Part shown: positions 8,125-17,135 of the stretch, one piece after another | Layout of the letters: each line of letters starts with the position of its first letter | Numbering within the stretch: position 1 is the first letter of the stretch | Assembly: GCA_015660865.1 (NCBI GenBank) | Contig: JACTUA010000001.1 | Span: 124,001-188,000, forward strand | Source: Methanomicrobiales archaeon | GTDB lineage: Archaea > Halobacteriota > Methanomicrobia > Methanomicrobiales > JACTUA01 | Length of the DNA stretch: 64,000 bases | Reading direction: 5' to 3' | The notes under the pieces: model-generated | Told to the model about the DNA's origin: nothing | Databases searched by the model: none | Seen by the model: the letters and a program-made list of their open reading frames with translations, nothing else | Translations under genes and position numbers: made by a program

Positions 8125-8516
8125 GATGGAGTGATGCACCCGTGATAGACCTGAAGTACTCCAACGATCTCATCCCGGTGGTCACGGTCGATGCGAGGAC
8201 CCGCGAGGTGCTCATGGTGGCGTACGCCAGCCGGGAAGCCCTTGAGCTCACCAGGAAGACGGGCTTTGCCCACTACTACAGCCGGTCCCGGAAGCAGATC
8301 TGGAAGAAGGGCGAGGAGAGCGGCCACCTCCAGCGGGTGCTGAGGATCCTCGTAGACTGCGACGAGGACACCCTCCTCTACGAGGTCGAACAGAAAGGGG
8401 TCGCCTGCCACACCGGCCACAGGTCCTGTTTCTACCGGACCCTCGAAGGGGAGGAGATTTCATCCCGGGTCATCGATCCTGCCGATGTGTACAGGAAAGA
8501 TACCATGAAACGCTGA
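8121..8516 (+). CDS. hisI: Phosphoribosyl-AMP cyclohydrolase
   Basis: This 131-residue enzyme opens the adenine ring of phosphoribosyl-AMP in histidine biosynthesis. Family motifs are visible: [22 protein letters not shown]-type [20 protein letters not shown], the metal-site DCDEDTLL, and [14 protein letters not shown] with the conserved Cys/His ligands. The length is normal for the stand-alone enzyme; no HisE domain is fused. The start is GTG 8121, overlapping the peptidase stop. GTG 8142 with GGAG about ten bases upstream is an alternative that would remove seven residues. No other his genes lie in the window. Confidence 0.95.
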   Translation: MRWSDAPVIDLKYSNDLIPVVTVDARTREVLMVAYASREALELTRKTGFAHYYSRSRKQIWKKGEESGHLQRVLRILVDCDEDTLLYEVEQKGVACHTGHRSCFYRTLEGEEISSRVIDPADVYRKDTMKR

Positions 8517-8649
8517 ACCCCAGCGATATTTCTCTTTACCCCGTCCGGATCATAACAAAAAATCAATGACCCCGTGCATGCAACATCTTCCTGAATAATA
8601 CAACAACCTGATCCCACATACGAGAACATCTGGAGGCGTGAGTGTTTTT

Positions 8650-10515
8650 ATGAAGATAGTCCCGGATACGAGCGCCGTGATAGACGGGCGCATCACCCAG
8701 ATGATCAAGACGGGTGAATACAAGAGTGCAATTGTCATTATCCCCGAGGCGGTCGTTGCCGAGCTCGAGGCCCAGGCGAACCAGGGAAGGGAGATAGGGT
8801 TCTCGGGCCTCACCGAGCTCCAGGACCTCTCCCGGATGGCGAAGGAGGGCACGATCGAGCTCAGGTTCGTGGGCGAACGGCCGAGCCTCGACCAGGTGAA
8901 GCTCGCGAGCGGGGGGGAGATCGATGCCCTGATCCGGAACGTCGCGATCGAGCACGAGGCCCAGTTCATCACGAGCGACGTGGTCCAGGCCGAGGTTGCG
9001 CGGGCAAAGGGCCTCGATGTCACGTACTTAAAACCCCAGATCGGAGATTTCGCCCCCCTTGCGATCGACCAGTTCTTCGACGAACATACCATGGCGGTCT
9101 ACCTCAAGGAGCGGATGCCCCCCGTGGCGAAGAAGGGGACCCTGAAGGAGGTCCGGCTCGTCACCATCCGCGATGCACCCCTCTCGGAGCACGAGCTCAA
9201 GGCCATGGCACAGGAGATCCTCGAGCGGGCGAAGCGGGATCCCGACGGGTTCATCGAGCTGGAGAAGCGGGGCGTGACGGTGATCCAGATCGGGTCGCTC
9301 AGAATCGCCATTGCCCGGAGGCCCTTCTCCGACGGGATGGAGATCTCCGCCGTCCGGCCCGTGGGGAAGGTCACCCTCGAGGACTATGGGAAGGCCGCCC
9401 TCATCAAGAAGAGGGTCATCGCCGACCGGCGGGGGCTCCTCATCGCCGGGCCGCCCGGGTCGGGGAAGACGACCCTCGCCCAGTCCATCGCGACCTTCCT
9501 CTCCGACCAGGGGCTCGTGGTAAAGACGATGGAGGCCCCCCGGGACCTCCAGGTCCCTGATCAAATCACCCAGTACACCTCCCTCGAGGGCTCGATGCAG
9601 TCCACGGGCGACGTGCTCATGCTGGTGAGGCCGGACTTCGTCATCTTCGATGAGCTCCGGAAGAACGAGGACTTCACGACCTTCGCGGACATGCGGCTCG
9701 CGGGAGTCAGCATGATCGGCGTGGTCCATGCCCTCGAGGTGCAGGATGCCCTCCAGCGGTTCCTGGAGCGGGTCGCCTTCGGGGTCCTCATCCAGGTGGT
9801 GAATACCATCTTCTTCGTGACGGACGGGGAGGTCTCGCAGGTCTATGAGCTCCAGTTCGGGATCCAGGTGCCGTCGGGTATGGCGGGCGAGACGCACCAG
9901 CGGCCGGTCATCCTTGTCCGGAACCAGGAGACCGCCACCATCGAGTTCGAGGTCTACCGGCACGAGGGCGAGACCATCGTTATGCCGGTGAAGGAGGAGG
10001 AGCCGAGACCCGCCCCCGCGGGTGCAGGGGCTGCCCGGAGCGAGGAGAGGCTCTCGAGAAAACTCCTGGAGAAGGAGATCCAGCGGGAGATCGGGAGATA
10101 TACCGCAGGTTTCGTGGATGTCCGCATGATCAGCGACAACAAGGCGGTCGTCTACATAGAGGACAAGGACGTCCCGGCCGCGATCGGGAAGGGCGGGAAG
10201 AATGTCTCGGGGATCGTGAACAAGCTCTCCGTCGGCATCGACATCAGGCCCAGGAGTGAGCTGGAGAAGCCGGTCTCCGAGGAGGAGGTCCAGCTGGAGG
10301 GCGGGTTCCGGATCCGCACCGACCGGAAGCAGCTCTCCATCGTCGCGACCGAGCACCGCGGGAAGATCGTGGACCTCTTCGCGGGCAAGGAGTACCTCTT
10401 CACCGCGACCGTCGGCGAGGATGGCGAGATCCGCCTGGCCCGGAACAGCACCATCGCCCAGGAGATGATGCGCAGGCTGAATAACAAGGAGAGCATCCGG
10501 GTCAAGCCGGTCTAG
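8650..10515 (+). CDS. PIN-domain / PilT-like ATPase / KH fusion (PINc-ATPase, COG1855 type)
   Basis: This is a 621-residue three-part protein. Residues 1-130 form a PIN nuclease domain (VPDTSAVIDG, VVAELE, GGEIDALI, FITSDVV with acidic metal ligands). Residues about 240-460 form a secretion-type ATPase with Walker A GPPGSGKT at 267-274 and Walker B-like VIFDELRKNED. Near residue 510 there is a KH-like RNA-binding segment (VPAAIGKGGKNVSGIV), followed by a small beta-rich tail. The family is widespread in archaea, and an RNA-processing role is supposed but not established. GGAGG at 8632-8636 lies before both GTG 8638 and ATG 8650; I chose ATG because GTG would leave only two bases of spacing. 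Confidence 0.92.
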   Translation: MKIVPDTSAVIDGRITQMIKTGEYKSAIVIIPEAVVAELEAQANQGREIGFSGLTELQDLSRMAKEGTIELRFVGERPSLDQVKLASGGEIDALIRNVAIEHEAQFITSDVVQAEVARAKGLDVTYLKPQIGDFAPLAIDQFFDEHTMAVYLKERMPPVAKKGTLKEVRLVTIRDAPLSEHELKAMAQEILERAKRDPDGFIELEKRGVTVIQIGSLRIAIARRPFSDGMEISAVRPVGKVTLEDYGKAALIKKRVIADRRGLLIAGPPGSGKTTLAQSIATFLSDQGLVVKTMEAPRDLQVPDQITQYTSLEGSMQSTGDVLMLVRPDFVIFDELRKNEDFTTFADMRLAGVSMIGVVHALEVQDALQRFLERVAFGVLIQVVNTIFFVTDGEVSQVYELQFGIQVPSGMAGETHQRPVILVRNQETATIEFEVYRHEGETIVMPVKEEEPRPAPAGAGAARSEERLSRKLLEKEIQREIGRYTAGFVDVRMISDNKAVVYIEDKDVPAAIGKGGKNVSGIVNKLSVGIDIRPRSELEKPVSEEEVQLEGGFRIRTDRKQLSIVATEHRGKIVDLFAGKEYLFTATVGEDGEIRLARNSTIAQEMMRRLNNKESIRVKPV

Positions 10516-10534
10516 GCGGGACGGGAGGCGGACT

Positions 10535-13321
10535 GTGGCAGACACCGTCGATCTCCATACACTCGAGGAGAAGTACCGGGACCGCTGGTCGGCCGAGTTC
10601 GAGGCAGATCCCTCGGGGAAGGAGAAGTACTACTTAAACGTCGCCTTCCCCTACCCGAGCGGGGCGATGCACGTCGGGCACGGGCGGACCTACACGGTGC
10701 CCGATATCGTCGCCAGGTTCTGGAGGATGCGGGGGAAGCAGGTCCTCTTCCCGATGGGCTTCCATGTCACGGGAACCCCGGTCATCGGGATCTCGAAACG
10801 GATCGCCCGGAAGGATGAGAAGACCGTCTGGCTCTACCGCGACCTCTACGGGGTTCCCCAGGATGTCCTCGATAGCTTCACCGACCCCATGGTCATCGTC
10901 CGCTACTTTGCGGGCGAGTACGAGCGGATCATGCGGAGCCTGGGCCTCTCCATCGATTGGCGCAGGCGGTTCATCACGGTCGACCCCCAGTACAGCAAGT
11001 TCATCGAATGGCAGTACAGGCACCTCCATGCCCTGGGCCACGTGGTGAAGGGGGTCCATCCCGTCAAGTTCTGCCCCCAGTGCGACAACCCGGTCGGGGA
11101 CCATGACCTCCTCGAGGGGGACAAGGCCGAGATCATCAGGTTCGTACTCGTCATGTTCCGGTTCGGGGACTCCTTCATCCCCACCGCGACGCTCCGGCCC
11201 GAGACGGTCTATGGCGTGACGAACCTCTGGGTGAACCCGAACGTCACCTACGTGAAGGCCATGGTCGACGGGAACGCCTGGATCATCTCGCGGGAGGCTG
11301 CCGAGAAGCTGAAGCTCCAGGACCACACGGTCACCATCGGGGACGAGATCCCGGGAAGGGATCTCGTGGGAAAGAAGGCCTCCCACCCGCTCTCGGGCGA
11401 GATACCCATCCTCCCGGCCGATTTTGTCGACCCCGAGATGGCGAGCGGCATGGTCATGTCGGTCCCCGCCCATGCCCCGTACGACTACATCGCCCTCCGT
11501 GACCTCCAGGAGAAGGGGATGTACACCGATATCCGGCCGAAGAGCCTCCTCACCCTGGAAGGCCACGGCGAGTTCCCGGCAAAAGATGCCGTGGAACGGG
11601 CGGGTATCCGCGACCAGAAGGACCCGAAGCTCGAGTCCATCACGCAGGAGATCTACAGCGCCGAGTTCGCAAGGGGGAAGATGCATGACCGGTACGGCGG
11701 CCGGAGCGTGCGGGAGGCGAGGGACGATATCACGGAGAAGATGCTGGCCGAGTTCGGTTCCGCCGTCCTCTATGACTTCGATACCCGCCCCGTGGTCTGC
11801 CGCTGCGGCGGGCGGGTCATGGTCCGGATCCTGCACGACCAGTGGTTCCTCGCCTACAGCGACCCTGCGTGGAAGGCCGAGGTCCACGATCAGCTCGGAA
11901 AGATGGTCCTCGTCCCGCCCGAGACCCGGGCCGAGTTCGAGCGGACGGTGGACTGGCTGAAGGACTGGGCCTGCACCCGGCGGGTCGGGTTGGGGACGAA
12001 GCTCCCCTGGGACCGGAACTGGATCGTGGAGCCCCTCTCTGACTCCACCATCTACATGGCCTACTACACCATCGCCCACCACATGAAGAAGCTGCCAGCC
12101 GAGAAACTCACCCCCGAGGTCTTCGACTACATTCTCCTCGGGAAGGGGACCCCGTCCACCCTGCCCATGGAGGTCCTCGAACCCATCAGGCGGGAGCTGC
12201 TCTACTGGTACCCGTACGACTTCAGGTTCTCGGCAAAGGACCTCATATCCAACCATCTCACCTTCCAGCTCTTCCACCACAGGGCCCTCCTCCCGCCCGA
12301 GCTGCAGCCGAAGGGCATGGTGGTCTTTGGCATGGGGCTCCTCTCAGGGGCAAAGATGTCCTCGTCCAAGGGGAACGTGTTCCTCCTCGAGGATGCTATC
12401 GAGGAGTTCGGGGCCGATACCGTGCGCATGTTCCTCACGGGGAGCGCCGAGCCATGGCAGGACTTCGACTGGAGGAACGAGCTTGTCCTCTCGGTGAAGA
12501 AGCAGATAGAACGGTTCTGGGCCGCGGTCCAGGAGAACGCCGCCGCAAAGGGTGCATCAGGAGGAGCCCTCGACACATGGCTTGAGAGCCGGCTCCAGGG
12601 ACGGGTCGCCCGCACAACCCGCGCCCTCGAACTTTTCCAGACCCGCCAGGCCCTCCAGGAATGCTTCTATGGCATGGAGGCGGACCTGCGATGGTACCGC
12701 CGCAGAATGGGAGAAAAGTCAGATCCAGGGCCTGCTGCAAGAGCCCTTGCCTCTGCATGGATCCGGCTCCTCGCCCCCTTCATCCCCTATACCTGTGAAG
12801 CCCTCTGGGAAGCCCTGGGAGAGGAGGGGCCCATCGCCTTCGCCCGCTGGCCGGAGGCTGACCCGGAGAAGATCCGGCCGGATGCAGAACTCGCCGAGGA
12901 ACTCCTTGCCCGGACCCTGGAGGACATCGAGTCCATCACCAAGATCCTTCCCGTCAACCCGAAGGAGATTCAGATCCTCGTTGCACCAGAATGGAAACGG
13001 GCAATCTTCGTGACCATTGCCGGGTCTCCTGAGAAGAGGGATGTCGTCCGGGAGATCATGAAAGACGAGGGGATGCGCAGGAGAGGGAAGGAGTCAGCGG
13101 ATGCGGTGAAGCAGATCACATCCCTGATACACCGGCTGCCGCCCGGGTACAGGGAAGGGCTCCTCTCCTATCAGGTTGACGAGAAGGGGGTCTTCGTGGC
13201 CGCACAGGACTTTATCGGGAGGGAGTTCCACGTCGCTGTAAGGGTTCTTTCGGCGGATGAGTCCAGCCACCCGAAGGCCCGGCTCGCCCTGCCCTACAAG
13301 CCCGCGATCGTGATCGAATAA
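10535..13321 (+). CDS. leuS: Leucyl-tRNA synthetase, archaeal type
   Basis: The 928-residue class I synthetase has the HIGH-type motif HVGH in YPSGAMHVGHGRTY near residues 46-49 and the KMSKS loop as KMSSSKGN near 607. A zinc-ribbon segment FCPQCDNPVGDHDLLEG and a large CP1 editing insertion are present, as expected for the archaeal/eukaryal form. The C-terminal region ending in LPYKPAIVIE is intact. It starts at GTG 10535 behind GGGAGGCGGACT. It follows the PINc-ATPase by 19 nt and is probably cotranscribed with it. A T-run after the stop (13332-13337) may end the transcript. Confidence 0.97.
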   Translation: MADTVDLHTLEEKYRDRWSAEFEADPSGKEKYYLNVAFPYPSGAMHVGHGRTYTVPDIVARFWRMRGKQVLFPMGFHVTGTPVIGISKRIARKDEKTVWLYRDLYGVPQDVLDSFTDPMVIVRYFAGEYERIMRSLGLSIDWRRRFITVDPQYSKFIEWQYRHLHALGHVVKGVHPVKFCPQCDNPVGDHDLLEGDKAEIIRFVLVMFRFGDSFIPTATLRPETVYGVTNLWVNPNVTYVKAMVDGNAWIISREAAEKLKLQDHTVTIGDEIPGRDLVGKKASHPLSGEIPILPADFVDPEMASGMVMSVPAHAPYDYIALRDLQEKGMYTDIRPKSLLTLEGHGEFPAKDAVERAGIRDQKDPKLESITQEIYSAEFARGKMHDRYGGRSVREARDDITEKMLAEFGSAVLYDFDTRPVVCRCGGRVMVRILHDQWFLAYSDPAWKAEVHDQLGKMVLVPPETRAEFERTVDWLKDWACTRRVGLGTKLPWDRNWIVEPLSDSTIYMAYYTIAHHMKKLPAEKLTPEVFDYILLGKGTPSTLPMEVLEPIRRELLYWYPYDFRFSAKDLISNHLTFQLFHHRALLPPELQPKGMVVFGMGLLSGAKMSSSKGNVFLLEDAIEEFGADTVRMFLTGSAEPWQDFDWRNELVLSVKKQIERFWAAVQENAAAKGASGGALDTWLESRLQGRVARTTRALELFQTRQALQECFYGMEADLRWYRRRMGEKSDPGPAARALASAWIRLLAPFIPYTCEALWEALGEEGPIAFARWPEADPEKIRPDAELAEELLARTLEDIESITKILPVNPKEIQILVAPEWKRAIFVTIAGSPEKRDVVREIMKDEGMRRRGKESADAVKQITSLIHRLPPGYREGLLSYQVDEKGVFVAAQDFIGREFHVAVRVLSADESSHPKARLALPYKPAIVIE

Positions 13322-13325
13322 AATA

Positions 13326-13340
13326 GAATAATTTTTTAGA
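13326..13340 (+). terminator. T-rich transcription stop after leuS
   Basis: Five to sixteen bases after the leuS stop, a run of six T (13332-13337) follows an A/T stretch. Archaeal termination needs little more than an oligo-T tract, so this is a plausible terminator. A second T-run follows at about 13346-13351. Confidence 0.45.
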
Positions 13341-13530
13341 CACTGATTTTTCCAACCGGTGACCGCTCTCAGGGTTTGCCCCCACGAGCGGCTACAAATG
13401 ATCCGAATCCTTTGAGAAATGAATGATCCGAACTGTATGGGTGTTCATCTTTCTATTGGGCTCTTGGGGGACTACCGCCCCCGCCGCAGGCATTCCCCGC
13501 CGTGTACTGGGACAGGCGAATTTTTCGGAG

Positions 13531-13881
13531 TTATTCCTCTTCCTCGATCGCCTTCTTCGCCCGCTTCACCCGCTCTTTCGAGCTGAACCCTGTCACCCGG
13601 TCGAGGAAGGTCCGGAACCTGCGGTTCGTGTCAAGGATGGTCGCTTCGTCCGCATCCTTCCTTGAAACGGTATTCACGGTCACCGTCTTCCCGCCCTCCC
13701 CGACGCGCACCTCCATCCGCGAGAGCGCTCCATACGAAATGGCATAGGTGCCACCTTCCTTCTCCGGCCGTACACCAAAGCCCTCGGTGAACGCCTTCTC
13801 CACCTCCTCTCCAAGATCCTTTGTATGGCCCCGCTTGACCTGGAACTCCTGCATAATATTTTTTACCAACTCAATCATCAT
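13531..13881 (-). CDS. Small conserved methanogen protein (DUF5611-like)
   Basis: This 116-residue acidic/basic protein contains QEFQVKRGHTKDLGEEVEKA, ISYGALSRMEVRVGEGGKTV and ILDTNRRFRTFLDRVTGF, ending in KAIEEEE. I recall a methanogen family of unknown function (DUF5611) with this pattern, but could not run a search. No catalytic motif or membrane segment is seen. The start may be ATG 13881 or 13878, or the internal ATG at 13854, where the conserved part begins. A perfect 16-bp palindrome lies just upstream (13895-13910). It faces leuS across a 210-nt gap that holds T-runs but no gene. Confidence 0.72.
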   Translation of the reverse strand: MMIELVKNIMQEFQVKRGHTKDLGEEVEKAFTEGFGVRPEKEGGTYAISYGALSRMEVRVGEGGKTVTVNTVSRKDADEATILDTNRRFRTFLDRVTGFSSKERVKRAKKAIEEEE

Positions 13882-13894
13882 AACGATATTTCAC

Positions 13895-13910
13895 ATCTAA
13901 AATTTTAGAT
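13895..13910. promoter_or_regulatory. Perfect 16-bp palindrome before the DUF5611-like gene
   Basis: The sequence ATCTAAAATTTTAGAT is its own reverse complement and is centred about 21 nt upstream of ATG 13881 on the minus strand. That is where an archaeal TATA box or transcription start would lie. It could be an operator, or simply an AT-rich core promoter with symmetry. Confidence 0.45.
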
Positions 13911-14024
13911 TCAAAATCTCCAGTTTCTTGTTGTTTTTGCCGAAGTAACTTATTTACCCTTTTCTAGCCTTAATCGATTCTTCTGGGGTTCTAATTCTCC
14001 CACTTGGCGGAGAGATGAGGAGTC

Positions 14025-14444
14025 CTAAACCGACTTCTCCCAGCCCTGGCCCATATCGATGAGCGGCCGGACTTCCGTGACTAGGAAGCTCACCGCGGCA
14101 TGGATCATCTTTGTCGCTTCTACCCCGGTAACCTTTGCCATCTGGGCCTTGAAAGCATCGAGCACCGGCCCGGATGTTGCGATGTTCTGTGCCTTCAGGT
14201 AGACCCGGATCCCCTTCCAGTCCTTGAGGGTTGCTCCCGGCTCCATGATCAGGTACACGGCGTGGGGATTCTGCTGGAGATTAGCCAGCGAGCGGTTCTT
14301 CCCGAGCCCCATAACCACGGTCTTTTCGTCGGTCATACGGGGCGAGCCGAAGACGCCGGAATCCACCTTTCCCGCCTTGTCTGCGGTGCTGAGCGTTCCG
14401 ATCCGCGGTGCTTTGTTGAAATACTCCATCAGTTTTGCTGACAT
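14025..14444 (-). CDS. PPOX-class FMN-binding pyridoxamine 5'-phosphate oxidase-like protein
   Basis: The 139-residue protein has the split-barrel flavin-binding pattern: an N-terminal helix (LMEYFNKAPRIGTLSTAD), VDSGVFGSPRM, a strand-turn KTVVMGLGKNRSLANLQQNP, then HAVYLIMEPG and KGIRVYLKAQ. Members bind FMN or F420 and act on varied substrates, so the reaction is unknown. The gene stands alone on the minus strand and diverges from the marR gene. Between the two starts lie a degenerate CPCCGS-coding segment and a MarR-type palindrome. Confidence 0.88.
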   Translation of the reverse strand: MSAKLMEYFNKAPRIGTLSTADKAGKVDSGVFGSPRMTDEKTVVMGLGKNRSLANLQQNPHAVYLIMEPGATLKDWKGIRVYLKAQNIATSGPVLDAFKAQMAKVTGVEATKMIHAAVSFLVTEVRPLIDMGQGWEKSV

Positions 14445-14515
14445 GCAGGAACACCTTGTTTTGTATTGGATTCTGTCGAAGTGGAGTTAAAGGTTGTGGG
14501 GGGGCAACCGATCCC

Positions 14516-14587
14516 CTCGTCCACTGTCCTTGCTGCGGGTCGGTTCTCGTCTCGACCGGAGAATCCGTTTGCGCAACGATTAAATAA
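14516..14587 (+). pseudogene. Degenerate copy of the CPCCGS small ORF
   Basis: The frame from about 14516 reads LVHCPCCGSVLVSTGESV and then CATIK before a stop at 14585-14587. The DNA around TGTCCTTGCTGCGGGTC is close to that of the 38-codon ORF at 18093-18209, roughly three quarters identical over 43 bases by eye. No ATG or convincing GTG precedes it in frame, so it appears to lack a start. The two related copies bracket the MarR-ABC cassette. Confidence 0.45.
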
Positions 14588-14602
14588 TTAGAATGTCTAA
14601 TT
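14586..14602. promoter_or_regulatory. Palindromic operator of the marR gene
   Basis: AATTAGA-ATG-TCTAATT is a perfect inverted repeat with 7-bp arms and a 3-bp centre. It lies about 20 nt before the marR ATG (14622) and overlaps the end of a TATA-like stretch (ttaaataatt, about 14580-14589). MarR dimers bind such dyads, and the position would block the promoter, so autorepression of the regulator and exporter genes is likely. Confidence 0.65.
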
Positions 14603-14621
14603 GTTAGAAGATGCAATTAAT

Positions 14622-15080
14622 ATGACCGGTGACCTGGAAGAATCCGCCCGTAAGCTGCTCGAAGTGGTTCCAATTATTATGCAGGATATACGATCCGAGA
14701 TGCGGAGGCGACGCTCACTCGACTTGACCGTCCCTCAGTTCCGCGCATTGGCTTTTGTGAACCGCAATGAAGGTTCTTCACTCTGGGAGGTGGCATTTCA
14801 CATGGGGCTGACTCCCCCTTCCATGTCCAGGCTCGTGGACGGTCTCATCGAGCGGGGTCTGATGGCACGGGAAGATCATCCCGCAGATAGACGACGTGTA
14901 AGGCTAACCGTCACCGATCATGGACTGGCGATCTTGGGGGCTTCTACCCAGGGAACTCTGTCATATCTGGCAGACAAACTGAGCGGTGTGGAGGCTGACA
15001 AGAGAGAAGTTATCGACAAAGCCATGGAAACACTGCGAACTGTCTTTGCAACCGGCACACGAAAAAGAGAGGTGACGTAG
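14622..15080 (+). CDS. MarR-family transcriptional regulator
   Basis: This 152-residue winged-helix regulator has a first helix with IIMQDIRSEMRRRRS, then LTVPQFRALAFVNRNEGSS, the recognition segment HMGLTPPSMSRLVDGLIERG and the wing REDHPADRRRVRLTVTDHG. All are diagnostic of MarR. I chose ATG 14622; the in-frame TTG at 14601 lies inside the palindromic operator and would be at or before the likely transcription start. Three nucleotides separate it from the first ABC ATPase gene, so it is the first gene of the exporter operon and probably controls it in response to a small molecule. Confidence 0.93.
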   Translation: MTGDLEESARKLLEVVPIIMQDIRSEMRRRRSLDLTVPQFRALAFVNRNEGSSLWEVAFHMGLTPPSMSRLVDGLIERGLMAREDHPADRRRVRLTVTDHGLAILGASTQGTLSYLADKLSGVEADKREVIDKAMETLRTVFATGTRKREVT

Positions 15081-15083
15081 ACT

Positions 15084-16133
15084 GTGTCCATCCTCGCAAC
15101 AGAGCACCTCACTCGTGGGGTTGACGAGCTGAATACCGTCAATGACCTGAGCGCACCCCCCAGGTTCACGCTCGACCAAGACAGGAAACCAATCCTTGTC
15201 GTAAGGAATCTGGGCAAAAGGTTCGGCAGGGTCACGGCAGTGGATGCCATCAACTTTGAGGTGTTTGAGGGAGAGATCTTCGGGCTTGTCGGCCTGAACG
15301 GCGCCGGGAAGACAACAACAATGTTGATCCTGTCGTCCCTTCTCAATCCAAATTCCGGCAGCGCGAGCGTATGCGGGTATGACGTCATGAAGGAGAAGGA
15401 TGACGTGCGGCGTTCCATCGGATTTGTATTCGAGGAAGAGGCCGTTGACATCTACCTTACCGGCAGGCAGAACCTGGACTTCGCCGCGCGCATGTACAGT
15501 CTTTCCCGGCAGGAGAGGGAGCGGATGGTAGCGTCGGTCTTAAAAACGGTCGGGCTGGAACAGCACGCGAATTCGAAAGTAAGGAATTATTCCGGGGGGA
15601 TGCTGCGGAGGCTTGAGATAGCAAGAGGAATGCTGACCTCTCCCCGGGTCCTCCTCCTTGACGAGCCGACCATTGGCCTTGACGTACAGACGCGGAGATA
15701 TGTCTGGGATTACATCCGAAGAACGAACAGGGAGCGAGGGGTAACTGCCCTGTTGGCGACATCGTATCTTGACGAAGCCGATTATCTCTGTAACCGGATA
15801 GCGATTCTGCACGAAGGTAGGATAGTAGCGACAGGTACCCCTGAGGCGCTGAAAGCCTCGATTGGGGAGAACCTGATAACGTTTAAGCTGTCAAAGGGTT
15901 CTCCGGAAGAATTCGCAGGACTGCTGCAGAAGATGCCTTGGACAAAAAGCATTGAGCGTCGGGACAACGGCACGTTCGTGCTGAGCCTGAAGGATAAAAG
16001 CATCGGCATACCCGCAATCGTGAGAATGGCCAAAGCACACGGGTTTGGCATCTCCTCTATACAATCGAGCACGCCAAGCCTGAATGATGTTTTACTGCAT
16101 TACACGAAGAAGGGCACGGAAGGGGCACGATGA
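15084..16133 (+). CDS. ABC-2 type exporter ATPase 1 (non-consensus Q- and H-loop)
   Basis: This 349-residue DrrA-type ATPase has Walker A GLNGAGKTTT (about 69-78), signature YSGGM (169-173) and Walker B LLLDEPTIGLD (Asp193, Glu194). Two catalytic-site residues are altered: the Q-loop position is Glu117 (GFVFEEE instead of VFQ) and the H-switch position is Ser227 (ATSYLDEAD instead of TTH). The first 35 residues are an extra N-terminal stretch. It starts at GTG 15084 with AGGTGA upstream and is followed directly by a second ATPase. Together with that ATPase and the permease it should form an export pump; the substrate is unknown. It uses less GC-rich codons than the flanking genes. Confidence 0.93.
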   Translation: MSILATEHLTRGVDELNTVNDLSAPPRFTLDQDRKPILVVRNLGKRFGRVTAVDAINFEVFEGEIFGLVGLNGAGKTTTMLILSSLLNPNSGSASVCGYDVMKEKDDVRRSIGFVFEEEAVDIYLTGRQNLDFAARMYSLSRQERERMVASVLKTVGLEQHANSKVRNYSGGMLRRLEIARGMLTSPRVLLLDEPTIGLDVQTRRYVWDYIRRTNRERGVTALLATSYLDEADYLCNRIAILHEGRIVATGTPEALKASIGENLITFKLSKGSPEEFAGLLQKMPWTKSIERRDNGTFVLSLKDKSIGIPAIVRMAKAHGFGISSIQSSTPSLNDVLLHYTKKGTEGAR

Positions 16134-17135
16134 ATGATGGAAGACGTAATTGAGGTACATCAGCTCACAAAGAAGTTCGGTGACTTTGCTGCGGTCGACC
16201 ACATCGATTTTACCGTCAGGAGAGGCGAAATATTCGGATTCGTTGGTCCAAATGGAGCGGGAAAATCAACGACCATCAAGATGCTGACAACAATGCTGCA
16301 CCCGACCTCAGGTTCCGCCCGGATCTGCGGGTACGACGTGGCAAAAGAGGGCGATGAAGTCCGAAGGCATATCGGGATTGTCTTCCAGGACCGGTCCAGC
16401 GATGACTATCTCACCGGCCGGCAGAACCTCGATTTTCACGCACGGATGTACGGTATGAGCAAAAGAGACCGTGAGGAGAAGATGGAAGAGGTTCTTGACC
16501 TGCTCGAATTGAAAGGAAAAGAGAACATCAGGCTTCGTATCCTGCCGGAAGGTGTCCGTCGCCGGTTTGAAGTGGCACGGGGCTTCATGACCCGTCCCGA
16601 TGTCGTGTTCCTCGACGAACCGACCATAGGATTTGATATAAAGGCGAGGATGGATCTCTGGAACCAGATAAAGACGGCGAGGGAGAAAGAGGGGGTAACC
16701 ATCTCGCTCACGACACATTTTATCGAGGAAGCGAACTATCTCTGTGACCGGGTGGCGATCATCGACAAGGCACGAATTGTAGCGCTGGATACGCCCCGGA
16801 AGCTGAAGGAAGCGGTAGGTACGGATTTAATTTCCGTCCAGATTGCTGACGGGGGAGAGAGAAGATCTGCCTTCATGGAGAGAGTAAAAGAATTAGACTG
16901 GGTCAAGCGTGTCGAGGAATACAGCAATTCGATATTGTTAAATGCGGAAAGCGGCGAGGGACGGGTGGCTGACCTCATAGATTTTGCAGATGCGCATGGA
17001 TTTGACATTACCTCTATAGATGAGCATGAACCGAGCCTGGAGGACGTCTTTGTGCATTTCACCGGGAGGACGATACGGGAAGCTGAAGGCGAGGGTACCG
17101 ACATGAGACCGGGAAGAATTATGGGGGAGATGTGA
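16134..17135 (+). CDS. ABC-2 type exporter ATPase 2 (degenerate signature motif)
   Basis: This 333-residue ATPase resembles the preceding one. It has Walker A GPNGAGKSTT (38-47), a normal Q-loop Gln85 (GIVFQD), Walker B VVFLDEPTIGFD (Asp161, Glu162) and the H-switch His195 (TTHFIEEA). The signature motif is changed to LPEGV (137-141) where LSGGQ-like residues are expected. Its defects therefore complement those of ATPase 1. It starts at ATG 16134 directly after the TGA of gene 1 (TGAATG), and its own stop overlaps the GTG of the permease gene. Confidence 0.93.
   Translation: MMEDVIEVHQLTKKFGDFAAVDHIDFTVRRGEIFGFVGPNGAGKSTTIKMLTTMLHPTSGSARICGYDVAKEGDEVRRHIGIVFQDRSSDDYLTGRQNLDFHARMYGMSKRDREEKMEEVLDLLELKGKENIRLRILPEGVRRRFEVARGFMTRPDVVFLDEPTIGFDIKARMDLWNQIKTAREKEGVTISLTTHFIEEANYLCDRVAIIDKARIVALDTPRKLKEAVGTDLISVQIADGGERRSAFMERVKELDWVKRVEEYSNSILLNAESGEGRVADLIDFADAHGFDITSIDEHEPSLEDVFVHFTGRTIREAEGEGTDMRPGRIMGEM

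Noticed and set aside
14456-14587. A full CPCCGS gene upstream of marR starting from TTG 14456
   Set aside because: No ribosome site or similarity before the CPCC part; only the Cys segment matches the copy at 18093.
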